64,000 nucleotides of DNA from CAYZGU01 sp964478165 (GTDB lineage Bacteria > Poribacteria > WGA-4E > JAJDTR01), in NCBI GenBank assembly GCA_964478165.1, contig CAYZGU010000004.1:62001-126000 (forward strand). Reading direction: 5' to 3'. The notes below the pieces were generated by a model, which made no database searches, was not told the DNA's origin, and saw nothing but the letters and a program-made list of their open reading frames with translations. The position numbers were made by a program, and so were the translations under genes. Below, piece after piece: positions 35,985 through 45,128 of this stretch (positions within the stretch are counted from its first letter, which is position 1; every line of letters begins with the position of its first letter).

Positions 35985-37220
35985 ATGGATAAAATTAGAC
36001 TTGGACTGGTAGGTTGTGGCGGAATGGGTACGCGCCATCTCTATGGATTGCGCGAATTGACGCAAACCCCTTTCTGTAACGTTGAGCTGGGCGCGCTTTG
36101 CGATCTCAACCGCGAAAATGCAGAATTGGCGGCTTCAGAAGCGGAAAAACTTTTCGGTGTCAAGCCAGAGATATTTACTGATTTGGAGGAGATGACGTGC
36201 AAAGTCCCCGATCTCACGGCAGTCGACGTTGTCACAGATCCCTCGGTGCATCATAATGTCGTGTGTAAGGCCTTGGATCTTGGGCTACATGTAATGGTCG
36301 AGAAGCCAATGGCTATAACCGTCAAGGCGTGTCGGAAAATGTTGGAAGCGGCAGAGCGCAACCGCCGGTTGTTGTCAGTCGCGGAAAACTATCGACGCGA
36401 TCCTTCTGCTCGCCTGGTTCGCCATCTTATTCAGACGGGTGCAATTGGTGAACCCTATATGGCATTGTTCCATTCGCTTAATCCGACCGACGAGATTTTT
36501 ATTACACCCTGGAGACATCTTAAAGACAGGGGGGGGGCTATTCTCGACTGGGGTGTACACTTTGCCGATATGATACGGTACCAACTAGGAGATATAGTGG
36601 AGGTGTACGGAGATGTGAGATTGGTGGAACCTGTGAGAAGAAAGGCAGAAAGCATAGGGAATACCTACACCTTTTACCAGGAGCGGTTTGAGGAGATGGA
36701 CTCTGAGGTTCGGGCAACAGCAGAAGATACTTCGCTCGCGATGTTCCGGATGGAGAGCGGAGTCAGTGTGAGCTGGATTGCGGCTCTGAGCGGTCACGCT
36801 AGTGACGGTCGCGAAGTCGTCCTAGGAACCGAGGGTAGCATCGCAGGTTTTGGAACGCGCGGCGGCAGTATCAGTATGAGGCGTAGGACACAGGAGGAGA
36901 TGAGCTACGAAGACATTTTAGAAAATTGGAACGATTTCGGCCTTGAGCCGCTGGCGGAGCATCTGTTTCCGTCTGCGAGTGCGTCTGGTGACGCAGTTGT
37001 TGATTCGAAGATAATTGCGCTGGAATATTTCGAACTCGCTGAAGCCATTCTCCATGGACGCCCCTTAGAAGTAGATGGGAGCTGTGGCTTAAAGGATGTC
37101 GCGGCAGTTTACGCCATATTTGAATCTTCTCGGGCAGGTCGGACTGTGAAGATGGCCGAGGTGGAATCTTGCCAAGTGTACGATTATCAGGCAGAGATTG
37201 ATGAGTCGTTGGCAATATAG
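35985..37220 (+). CDS. Gfo/Idh/MocA family oxidoreductase
   Basis: 411 residues. Rossmann motif GLVGCGGMGTRH (about 7-18), EKPMAIT near residue 107, and the helix LDWGVHFADMIRY near 185 are typical. It is longer than, and distinct from, the tandem pair at the window start; the C-terminal half has extra helical sequence. The ATG at 35985 matches the usual family start; an upstream in-frame start would overlap the preceding gene. Likely NAD(P)-dependent sugar dehydrogenase or similar, substrate unknown. Confidence 0.9.
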   Translation: MDKIRLGLVGCGGMGTRHLYGLRELTQTPFCNVELGALCDLNRENAELAASEAEKLFGVKPEIFTDLEEMTCKVPDLTAVDVVTDPSVHHNVVCKALDLGLHVMVEKPMAITVKACRKMLEAAERNRRLLSVAENYRRDPSARLVRHLIQTGAIGEPYMALFHSLNPTDEIFITPWRHLKDRGGAILDWGVHFADMIRYQLGDIVEVYGDVRLVEPVRRKAESIGNTYTFYQERFEEMDSEVRATAEDTSLAMFRMESGVSVSWIAALSGHASDGREVVLGTEGSIAGFGTRGGSISMRRRTQEEMSYEDILENWNDFGLEPLAEHLFPSASASGDAVVDSKIIALEYFELAEAILHGRPLEVDGSCGLKDVAAVYAIFESSRAGRTVKMAEVESCQVYDYQAEIDESLAI

Positions 37221-37460
37221 CAATGGCCACCATCAGGGAGCAGGTCGAATGCAGACCAGGAACGCTTATTGACAATCCGGTTTACCTATGACCATTTTCG
37301 TTACTGGTCCACACTATTGTGCTTGGGGGCTTAGTACAGAGGGTGCGGGTGGAAGATGAGTGCCGTCTCAGGGATTATGAGGTGCGGGGGCGCGCTTGTT
37401 CGCCTAGTGGGGGGGCAAATTTATCGTCAATGTCAAGTTGATGGGTCAGGAAGGTTTCAT

Positions 37461-38318
37461 ATGAAATATCGGAGTTTTGGCCAAACGGGTATGCGGCTGA
37501 GCGTGGTGGGTCTGGGGGGGTTGCTCGCACATTATGAAGGGGCGTGTGGCCACCCGCCACCTGAGGAAAAGCGCCGAATCTACCTACGCTCGGTAGAATT
37601 AGGAATAAACCTATTTGATATGGGTTATGGAGATGAAATTTACATACCCGAAGAACTGAAGGGTGGAGGAAAGAATCACTACTTTTCTCTAAAAGTGGGA
37701 TCCCCTTCGGCGAATGAACTTGAAGGGCTTGTTGACAAGCACCTCTGTAATGTGCGGCGAGATACCATCGACATTCTTCGGGTACATCACTATGCCTACA
37801 TGCAGGATGACAGGCTGGTCGAACGGATTGCTGGATTGAAACAAGTGGGAAAAGTCCGCGCTCTCTGCCTGATTCGCCATTTTCGAGCTGACCAAGAATC
37901 CTATGTAGATCGTGGACCAGAACCAGAAGCTGACGCAGATTTGGTCATTTACAACTACGTCTGTCGTTGGCAAGCGCCGGGCATCGAACATGCTTCTGTC
38001 GCAGACAAAGGGGTGCTAGTTATGAAGGCACTCGGTAGCCAATGGCTGAGTTGGGCGGATAAGACGCAAACCGATTGGACGAAGGCTACCAAAGAAACCA
38101 TCGTGAAGCTATCTGCTCGTGGAGAGGGAATGCGCAATGATTTGGAGCTTGCGTACCCCATAATTGCGGGACCGTGGTACGAGTTAGCCCAATCCGGAGA
38201 AGATATTCCCCGTACAGAGCGAGCTGTCCAGTGGGTCTTGGAAAATGAAGGTGTGAGCAGTGTCTTAGTAGCATTTGCTAGTGTTGCGGAACTCGAAGAA
38301 GGCTTGGCTGTCAGATAA
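37461..38318 (+). CDS. Aldo/keto reductase family protein
   Basis: 285 residues, starting MKYRSFGQTGMRLSVVGLGG, the standard aldo/keto reductase opening. The Asp in NLFDMGYG, Lys in SLKVGS and His in RVHHYAY occupy the catalytic Asp-Lys-His positions. The usual Tyr (YG motif) is also present. ATG 37461 follows AGGAAGG; 105 upstream codons of the open frame look non-coding. It is a little shorter than the usual 310-330 residues, with the C-terminal loops reduced. It likely reduces or oxidises a sugar aldehyde with NADP. Confidence 0.85.
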   Translation: MKYRSFGQTGMRLSVVGLGGLLAHYEGACGHPPPEEKRRIYLRSVELGINLFDMGYGDEIYIPEELKGGGKNHYFSLKVGSPSANELEGLVDKHLCNVRRDTIDILRVHHYAYMQDDRLVERIAGLKQVGKVRALCLIRHFRADQESYVDRGPEPEADADLVIYNYVCRWQAPGIEHASVADKGVLVMKALGSQWLSWADKTQTDWTKATKETIVKLSARGEGMRNDLELAYPIIAGPWYELAQSGEDIPRTERAVQWVLENEGVSSVLVAFASVAELEEGLAVR

Positions 38319-38389
38319 TCCTGCGCCTCAAACGTATTGCTTTCACGTGCGGTAGCCCATTTTTTATCTGAAGAAAGAGAGAAGAGATA

Positions 38390-39271
38390 ATGGCAAAAAT
38401 GTACCGCGCTGGAATCGTTGGATGTGGTGGCATGGGACGTTCACATGCAAAAGCGTGGACGGAGCATCCTGCTGTCGAGCTTGTTTCGGTAGCGGACATC
38501 GACAAAGGCGTAGCGCAGCACTTTGCGGAGGAATTTGACGTCCCTGAAGTATTCGCCGACTATCACGAAATGTATAGAGACGCGGCTCTCGATGTCGTTA
38601 GTATTCCAACATGGAAAGGCGTGCGTGCTGAGATTGCCGTCGCGGCAGCAGATGCGGGAATAAGAGGTATAATCGGTGAAAAGCCGATGGCAGGATTGCT
38701 GAATACAGGGACTCATGGCATCGATTTATGGCGATATTTCCTATCGGATTCGGAAACAAGTTGGGTAATTGGACAGACTTCACGGACTTCGGATAGGTGA
38801 GAACGGCGGAGTCGTTGCGAAGATTTGTGCATGGGGTTGGTCTGTTTTGAAGGTGGTACGCGTTCCGTATACGAAGGCGATTTGCCGTAACCGGGTGTGG
38901 AAATGCCCCGCATCTACGGTACGGAAGGCAAAATTACTACGGGGGAGGGTGGTGTCGTCCTTCTCCAAACTCATGAGCTGAGTGGTTGGCGGTAGATTCA
39001 TCCAACTCCGGAGCCGAAAAATCAGTATGAAGAATTTATTGATTGGTTTGAAGAGAAAATCCCGGAACATCGTAGTACTGGACGACAGGCACGCTACACA
39101 TTAGAAATAATGATGGCGATATACGAATCGTTACGAATCAAGAATGTGGTCGTAATGCCACTCGAGATTAGAGAATCACCGCTGGAGTTAATGGTGCAAG
39201 ACGGTACGCTCCCTGTTATCAAGGAGGGACGTTACGATATTCGAAGGCCATTTCCGGAGGAGCAAAGATGA
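38390..39271 (+). pseudogene. Broken Gfo/Idh/MocA oxidoreductase gene
   Basis: The first 110 codons are intact (GIVGCGGMGRSHAKA and GEKPMA). Then about 90 residues are missing: GEKPMAGL runs straight into NTGTHGIDLWRYFL, which normally lies far downstream. After 38800 the frame shifts at least twice, and recognisable C-terminal pieces reappear in other frames (PRIYGTEGKITTGEGG; YTLEIMMAIYESLRIKNVVV) up to a TGA at 39269-39271. A deletion and several frame changes make this a decayed copy. Sequencing error cannot remove 90 residues, so the deletion is real unless the assembly is wrong. Confidence 0.85.
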
Positions 39272-39320
39272 ATCCTCGTTCACTGTTGGCAGCAAACCTA
39301 AACATACGGAGGTCCATAAA

Positions 39321-40499
39321 ATGGCCGGTCGTCGATTTATTGGTGCTTTGTATACCTACCCATGGGATTTGATTGATGAAGGTCTCGATCTTGCGCTCGA
39401 TCGCATCATCGATCTGACTGACTGTCAGGAGATTTTGTTAACGCCGTGTTATCACCGTTCAACTTACTTCCTACCCCATAATCCCAAGCGTCCCGTATAC
39501 TTTGGCGAAAATGGAGCTATCTATTTCTCACCTGACTTGTCAAGGTATGTGGGCACTCGTATTCGACCTCGCGTTAGTAAGGAGGTCACTGATGACGCGT
39601 ATTTCGACCGAATCGTTGAAGCAATCGGAAAACGGGGCCTAAAATTGTCGGCGTGGATGGTGTATACCTTTCAAGATTTCCTGTCAGAACGGTATCCCGA
39701 ATTTGCCAAACACGATGCGTTCGGTTGTCCCTACGTGGGTCAGCTCAGTACCGCGCCTGCCGACGTTCGGGCTTATTTTCTCACGCTGACCGCCGAGGTT
39801 TTGGAACGATATCATCCAGTAGCAGTATGGGTTGAATCACTCATGCGTCGTGGGTTCGGAATGCCGCCGAAACGGCGTGCCGAGATTTCGCCGCAGTGCC
39901 AGTTTCTTCTAAGTCTGTGTTTCAATCCGTCTTCAATAGCAAATGCAAATGTGGGTGGTATGGACGCTGAACGCTTTCGATGCCAGGTGGTTGACTGGTT
40001 ACGACCTCGGCTTTCCCGATTACCAACCAAGGAAGACAGTTTAACTGTTACTGACGAATGGATTGTCAAAGCCTTTGATGGCCAGCTCCAACAGTATTTG
40101 TCCATTTCCCGCAAGAATACGACAGCACTTTGGCTAGAGGTTGCCAACCTGATTCGTCAGAGTGGGGCCAAAGTTCAGACGAACCTTGCCGATATGGCTA
40201 GTGCACTGAGAAACGATTTAGACCCAAGCATCAATAAAAGCATCGATAGACTCAGTGTTAGCCTCACAGAAACTGGTGAAACGGCATCTGCGGAGGTGCT
40301 AGCTCTTGGTCGTCAGATTGCCCCGGGTGGCGAGGTGTTTATACAAGCTGGCACGGGCGGGCTGACAGACTCTAATCGTTTGGCTAAAGAGTTGAAGACT
40401 GCTGCCGATGCTGGTGTCGTTGGCGCGACGTTCTATAATTATGGGTTGCTGCGCGAAGATCAGCTGAGCTCCATCGGTACAGCCTTGCGATCTCTATAG
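39321..40499 (+). CDS. Glycoside-hydrolase-like TIM-barrel protein, separate type
   Basis: 392 residues. It starts FIGALYTYPWDLIDEGLDLAL and reads as a single TIM barrel: strands end in LLTPCYH, LSAWMVYTF, AVWVESLMRRG and EVFIQAGTGG, the last two in positions where GH-like barrels carry an acid. No beta-sandwich follows. It lacks the type A and type B motifs, so it is a third kind of barrel in the locus. GGAGG precedes the ATG by nine bases. Possible glycosidase or sugar isomerase-like protein; I cannot name the family. Confidence 0.6.
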   Translation: MAGRRFIGALYTYPWDLIDEGLDLALDRIIDLTDCQEILLTPCYHRSTYFLPHNPKRPVYFGENGAIYFSPDLSRYVGTRIRPRVSKEVTDDAYFDRIVEAIGKRGLKLSAWMVYTFQDFLSERYPEFAKHDAFGCPYVGQLSTAPADVRAYFLTLTAEVLERYHPVAVWVESLMRRGFGMPPKRRAEISPQCQFLLSLCFNPSSIANANVGGMDAERFRCQVVDWLRPRLSRLPTKEDSLTVTDEWIVKAFDGQLQQYLSISRKNTTALWLEVANLIRQSGAKVQTNLADMASALRNDLDPSINKSIDRLSVSLTETGETASAEVLALGRQIAPGGEVFIQAGTGGLTDSNRLAKELKTAADAGVVGATFYNYGLLREDQLSSIGTALRSL

Positions 40500-40600
40500 T
40501 GTTATATCGTTCGTTGTGCCTTCCACCTGACCATTGCGCGATTTCGCTTTCCTCCTTCGCTACCACATTTTCTGTGATTCATCGTGCATTGTTTAATACT

Positions 40601-40619
40601 GCAAAACACCCTGTTTTGC
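40601..40619. repeat. 7-bp perfect inverted repeat just upstream of a promoter
   Basis: GCAAAAC (40601-40607) and GTTTTGC (40613-40619) flank a 5-base loop and end three bases before the -35 box at 40622. It could be an operator for the following gene or the end of the previous transcript. Confidence 0.5.
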
Positions 40620-40621
40620 GC

Positions 40622-40650
40622 TTGAGAATTTCTCTATAGTCGCCTATAAT
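40622..40650 (+). promoter_or_regulatory. Sigma-70-type promoter that decides the start of the M19-like gene
   Basis: TTGAGA (40622-40627) and TATAAT (40645-40650) are 17 bases apart. The -10 box overlaps an ATG at 40649, so transcripts from this promoter cannot use that start; the ATG at 40679 is the first usable one. Confidence 0.65.
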
Positions 40651-40678
40651 GTCGTCCGTACTGAAAGTAGGTCTGAGT

Positions 40679-41860
40679 ATGAAGAAAACATCACTTAGTC
40701 AAATACACGTCAATGCAAAGAAAACCGCACATTTAGGATTGGACCTCGGTAGGAAGATTGGTGTCCTTGATCCAACGATAAAATCTACGACAGCGCACAC
40801 GTACGATACAGGGAAATGCGATGAGCTCCATCGAAAACTTGTAGTGGTCGATTCGTATTCTGCGGCGGTCGATCTCGATGCTCTTCAACGCGGACGGGTC
40901 GATGTCGTAGTGCAAGCGCTCCAAGCCGAGGAGCGCTTTGTCCAAATTCCGCCGCAGTCAGTATTAGATTCGCCACCGAAAGGGCTTACGATTTGGGAAC
41001 ATGTCTTTAAGGGTTCAGCGCTTGTTGAGAGGGTAACACAGCTGATTGACGAACATTTGCAGTTTATCGAAGCATATGATGACTATATCGAATTGGCATT
41101 GACTGAGGGGGACGTTCGACGCATCGTTGCATCCGGGAAGATTGCTATGGTGATGATGCTTGCGAGTGGGATAATTGACAACAGTCTGGAGGTTCTAAGA
41201 AAGTATTATGGAGCTGGAATCCGCGTGATGGCGCTTTGTCATCTAGGATCGGTGGGTTGGGCGGACTCGACAGCTGAGCTCAAGCAACATCCGGGATTGA
41301 CTGATTTTGGAAGGAGAGTTCTAATCGCCTGTAACGAAATGGGAATATTAATCGACTTATCACATGCTTCGGATCAGACCTGTTGGGATTCTCTTGATGT
41401 TGTGACGAAACCAATTGTTGCTACACATACAAAGTGTCGTGCTCTAAGCCACAGCCCTCGTGATTTGAGCGATGAGCTAATCTGTGCAATTGCTGAGACA
41501 GGGGGAGTTGTCGGGATTCTTGCGTCGACAAACCGCACCTCTCTTGAATCTCAGCAAGCGCGCCTGAACCGAGATCTGGGACTTGTAGATAAATATTCCG
41601 ATCCATTTGAATTTGCCGCTGCCAAGCTGGCTGACGCAGAACTCTGGGGAACGAAGTTGGACTTAGAGAGTATTGACCATGCTGTACAATTGGTAGGAGT
41701 CGATCACGTCAGTCTCGCTTCACACTTTCAAAATGTTCCGCAATGGAAGGAATTTACGGAAGGATTGATTGATCGTGGTTACCGGGAAACGGAGGTCCGG
41801 AAGATTATGGGAGAAAATATGCTTCGTGTCCTCCAAGAGACCATTGGAACAGACGCATAG
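40679..41860 (+). CDS. Peptidase M19 (membrane dipeptidase) homologue lacking most metal ligands
   Basis: 393 residues. The family fold is clear: LTDFGRRVLIACNEMGILIDLSHASD, the THTKCRALSHSPRDLSD segment and the ending RKIMGENMLRVL. Two ligand His residues remain. However, the first ligand motif Asp-Gly-His-x-Asp has become Asp58-Ser-Tyr-Ser-Ala62, the bridging Glu is Ala162, and the Asp of the usual GSDFDG is His349 (ASHFQN). The intact homologue at 62992-63996 keeps all of them. The protein is probably not a normal dipeptidase. Start 40679 rests on the promoter at 40622-40650. Confidence 0.85.
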   Translation: MKKTSLSQIHVNAKKTAHLGLDLGRKIGVLDPTIKSTTAHTYDTGKCDELHRKLVVVDSYSAAVDLDALQRGRVDVVVQALQAEERFVQIPPQSVLDSPPKGLTIWEHVFKGSALVERVTQLIDEHLQFIEAYDDYIELALTEGDVRRIVASGKIAMVMMLASGIIDNSLEVLRKYYGAGIRVMALCHLGSVGWADSTAELKQHPGLTDFGRRVLIACNEMGILIDLSHASDQTCWDSLDVVTKPIVATHTKCRALSHSPRDLSDELICAIAETGGVVGILASTNRTSLESQQARLNRDLGLVDKYSDPFEFAAAKLADAELWGTKLDLESIDHAVQLVGVDHVSLASHFQNVPQWKEFTEGLIDRGYRETEVRKIMGENMLRVLQETIGTDA

Positions 41861-41899
41861 AACATCAAAATACCAACAAGGAAAGATGAGGTGCTAACT

Positions 41900-42682
41900 G
41901 TGAAGAATAAACCTTCTCGATCTTCGGACGTCTGCGATTTCAGCCGTTCGTTCATGGCCTGGGATGCACCGTATGATGCGAACGACCGGCGTAAACCGGG
42001 GCACATGCCGTGGGGAAATAGTGCACGTATTCAGCTTGATGCACGCTGCGAACTGACAGACGGGAAGACAGGTGAGACGGAGGAATTTTTTCTGATTACA
42101 CCGTGTCGAACCGAATGGATGTATCGTTCTGACACACTGTTCCAGTTGCCCAACGATGAGTATTGTGCGGTTTGGTCACGCCACGATTTTCTTGGGCTTG
42201 GTGGTGCTCACCATCGGAATCGTGGAAGTGGGGTTGCACAAAAAATCAGTGACAACTTTAGTGGATTTCGCTTGACCGTACGGAATTTTCCGCGGCCTAG
42301 ATTCCTCAGGGATGATGGGGAGATTATTGATGCGACGCTCAAGGATGTGCCGCTTATTGCGCGAACCGAAATATGGGACGAGACTGAAGAATCGTTTGCT
42401 ATGATAGAGTATCCAATGAAGACCATGAATATCCATCCGGAACGGAAGCGTTATCAAGTTGACACCGGTCCATTGCTGTTTCCCGATTTGAACTGCATGG
42501 TGGAGCGCCCGGTGGAACGGTTTTCAGTTGCATTCGTGTGTTACAATACCTTTGATGTGGCGGAGTTTATTCTGCGCGTTCGGACCTCTATTCGTGAAGG
42601 AGAGGTTGAAAATCAGACTATCTTGGACTATTCCGACATCCGTCGTGTGCCAGCGAAAAACACAATTATTGCTGCCGAGTGA
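41900..42682 (+). CDS. Unknown 260-residue protein
   Basis: I do not recognise the family. The protein starts at GTG 41900, eight bases after GAGG; a GTG at 41891 is too close to it. It is soluble, without signal peptide, and rich in beta-type segments and aromatic residues (GFRLTVRNFPRPRFLRDDGE; TGPLLFPDL). It lies 39 bases after the M19-like gene and is followed by a 745-base gap. The length and absence of low complexity suggest a true gene. Confidence 0.65.
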   Translation: MKNKPSRSSDVCDFSRSFMAWDAPYDANDRRKPGHMPWGNSARIQLDARCELTDGKTGETEEFFLITPCRTEWMYRSDTLFQLPNDEYCAVWSRHDFLGLGGAHHRNRGSGVAQKISDNFSGFRLTVRNFPRPRFLRDDGEIIDATLKDVPLIARTEIWDETEESFAMIEYPMKTMNIHPERKRYQVDTGPLLFPDLNCMVERPVERFSVAFVCYNTFDVAEFILRVRTSIREGEVENQTILDYSDIRRVPAKNTIIAAE

Positions 42683-43427
42683 ATGTAAAGCATTAGCCGT
42701 TCTAATTCATTGATTCTGGAATCCAAGTTTGAATGATGTGTCCAGATTCTTTTTTAGAGCCCGAGATGAAGACTGGAATTTCGTCTGGTTAGCGTCATCC
42801 CATTATGCCTGGTCATGAGGTTGAAATCAATCGGCTGTGCTGCTGTAAAGCTTCAGTTCCTTACTGACATTGAGTCAGGAAGCTTGCCGAGCTGAAACGC
42901 CGGTGGGGTGTGCGATTCTCATCGATGAAGAGGGAAATCAAGTTTCTATGTAGGTGCTAATCGCTTAATTAGTATGGACCAGATTGGGAACAGTGATTCT
43001 TCAACGATCCTATGCACGGATGGTGCGTAGCGAGATATTTGTTACAGGCCTGGAGTAAGTAACGCATTGTGGGCGGTTGGATTTGGGATTGGGTATCGAC
43101 GACGTGTTGATGCACAGTGTTCTAGGGAACAACGCTAGTCAACCATTCGTTGAAATCAATGCTTGGCGGGAGAGATGACGGACAACTATGTGGACGGAAG
43201 TCAATCCCGATACCAAGTTTGAATAGGATTTCGACGTTATTGTTTTAAGTCACGATAGGTCATAGAATCTAGACAACGGAAAATGTCGATTTCTTCCTTT
43301 CAGACACAACCCGGGTTTGTTGGAACAATGTAAACGGGTAAGCAAAAGGCCCTTAAGACTTGAACAAACGTGGTTTTACAGTGAGAATGTTCCCTGTTCC
43401 ACAGCTAAATCTTCGGGAGAACTTGAG
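42683..43427. other. 745-base gene-free stretch, possible decayed alcohol-dehydrogenase fragment
   Basis: No intact gene is seen. At about 42793-42823 a frame reads HPIMPGHEVE, the core of the zinc alcohol dehydrogenase motif with its metal-ligand Glu context, but stops occur on both sides. That may be a gene remnant or chance. A 43317 upstream extension of the next gene has no ribosome site. Confidence 0.3.
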
Positions 43428-44969
43428 ATGAAAATAAACGCGTCAATCGACATCGAAGATCGCATAAAATTGGGCCTTAACGCGCTTGTGGGTGGCCTGG
43501 ATGCGTCGAAGAAACATATGCCTTACTGGTGCATTCGTGTCAAGAATGGTCGTCTACAGAATTTTCATCATGCTGGTACTTGGGACTGGTGCCACGATGT
43601 GGCTCGAGCTATTCACGCAATTAGTTTGGCAGAAGAAGCTATAGGTGAGAGGGTTGATGAGACTATTTGGCGTCATCTGGGAGATCTACAGATTGCGCTG
43701 TTTGATGAGGCGGACGATTTGCCGGGCACGGTGGACAAGGAAACGGGTGAACGTGTTGTTCATTTGCACAATGTTAGGGAAGCGACACACGCGCTGACTG
43801 CGCTCTATCGCCGTGGTGACGAGCGTGCACGCAAGTGGAGCCGCCGAATGATTCGGGCGGTAAGAAAATCGTTAGATTCTAAAGGCGCCATGCAATGCGA
43901 TCGTCTTCCGGTTTGCGTTTCGGACTATAACTACCAACCATCGCAGGAAGGTCGAGCGGTTGATGCGCTTGTCCGAAACTATCGATCTACTGGAGATTCA
44001 GCTGCTCTTGAACTGGCCGGACTCATGACGAATTATGCCCTGGACTCCTGCTTTACGGCCGAAGGTAGTCTCCGAGAAGAAGCTGGTACGCATGGTCACT
44101 CGCTGAATGCTATGCTGGCTGGAATGCTTGATTTCGCAATAATTACGAATGATGCCAAGGTGCTGAATAGGGCTAAATCCATCTATGATGTTGGCTGTCC
44201 GCGTTTTAATAGTAGCTTCGGTTGGTCAATGGAATCTCTTGACAAATTTAACCATCGTGGTGAATCCAACAACACAGGAGATTTGCTACGGGCGGCCCTG
44301 TTGTTGGGAAAGGCTGGGTGGCCTGAATACTTTGAGGAGGCGGAACGCATCCTGCGAGCCCACCTGCTTCCCTCGCAAGTAATCGATGTGGATGATTTGC
44401 CCGACGAGCCCAATCTGTTAGATGACAGTTCTTCTCGCCGAGCGTCCCGTCTCCGAGGCGGCTTCAGCTTTCCTACACCTAATGATTACTTGTTGAATCC
44501 GGATGCAGCGCTTGTAACGTATGACATCACTTCGGGCGCGGTCGATGGAATGTGCGAAGCACTGTCAACTATCATTGATTCGAAAGATGTTGATGTGCGC
44601 CTTAATCTGTTGTTCAATCATGAATTGCAAGATCTACAGGTCGTCAGCCATCTTTGTGAGGCTGGGCACATCAGAATCGAAAACAGGACTAGCCGGAATC
44701 TGTTTGTACGCATCCCGTCTTGGGTGGACAAAAGGGACGTTGAATTGAAGGTAAACAAAGTGGAAGTGGCACCGGTGTTTATTGATTCTTATCTGCTAAT
44801 CGCTTGCAATCATTCTTCTTCATCAAGTGTCATAAATTTCCCTTTGCGAGAGGTTCGTACTATGGAGTCTATCTGCTTTAGGAATTATACCATCGACTGG
44901 CGTGGAGACGAAATTGTCGCGATGTCACCTCCAGCAGAAAATCGCCCGATGTTTGGACCGTGTCAATAA
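43428..44969 (+). CDS. GH127 / alpha-alpha-barrel glycoside hydrolase-like protein
   Basis: 513 residues. The first 350 residues are helical with spaced aromatic and acid positions (HHAGTWDWCHDVARAI; HLHNVREATHALTALYRRG; AGTHGHSLNAMLAGMLDFA), which suits an (alpha/alpha)6 barrel. The last 130 residues form a beta domain ending in RIPSWVDKRDVELKVN, a pattern of GH127 (beta-L-arabinofuranosidase-type, DUF1680). ATG 43428 follows GGGAGA by seven bases. The C-terminal part is weaker than in typical GH127, so it may belong to a sister family such as GH105/GH88. Confidence 0.6.
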   Translation: MKINASIDIEDRIKLGLNALVGGLDASKKHMPYWCIRVKNGRLQNFHHAGTWDWCHDVARAIHAISLAEEAIGERVDETIWRHLGDLQIALFDEADDLPGTVDKETGERVVHLHNVREATHALTALYRRGDERARKWSRRMIRAVRKSLDSKGAMQCDRLPVCVSDYNYQPSQEGRAVDALVRNYRSTGDSAALELAGLMTNYALDSCFTAEGSLREEAGTHGHSLNAMLAGMLDFAIITNDAKVLNRAKSIYDVGCPRFNSSFGWSMESLDKFNHRGESNNTGDLLRAALLLGKAGWPEYFEEAERILRAHLLPSQVIDVDDLPDEPNLLDDSSSRRASRLRGGFSFPTPNDYLLNPDAALVTYDITSGAVDGMCEALSTIIDSKDVDVRLNLLFNHELQDLQVVSHLCEAGHIRIENRTSRNLFVRIPSWVDKRDVELKVNKVEVAPVFIDSYLLIACNHSSSSSVINFPLREVRTMESICFRNYTIDWRGDEIVAMSPPAENRPMFGPCQ

Positions 44970-45128
44970 GAATGGTTCGGATGTGAGCGGCTTTTTAAGG
45001 GTGATAGGAGAGTAGTAAAAACAGGAGCATCAATCCCGACGCAATGTACGACATGTTACAAGTGCTTTGGAAAGATGCAATAAACGAGAAAAAGTGTAGG
45101 AACTTGTATATACCTCAAAGGACAATTC

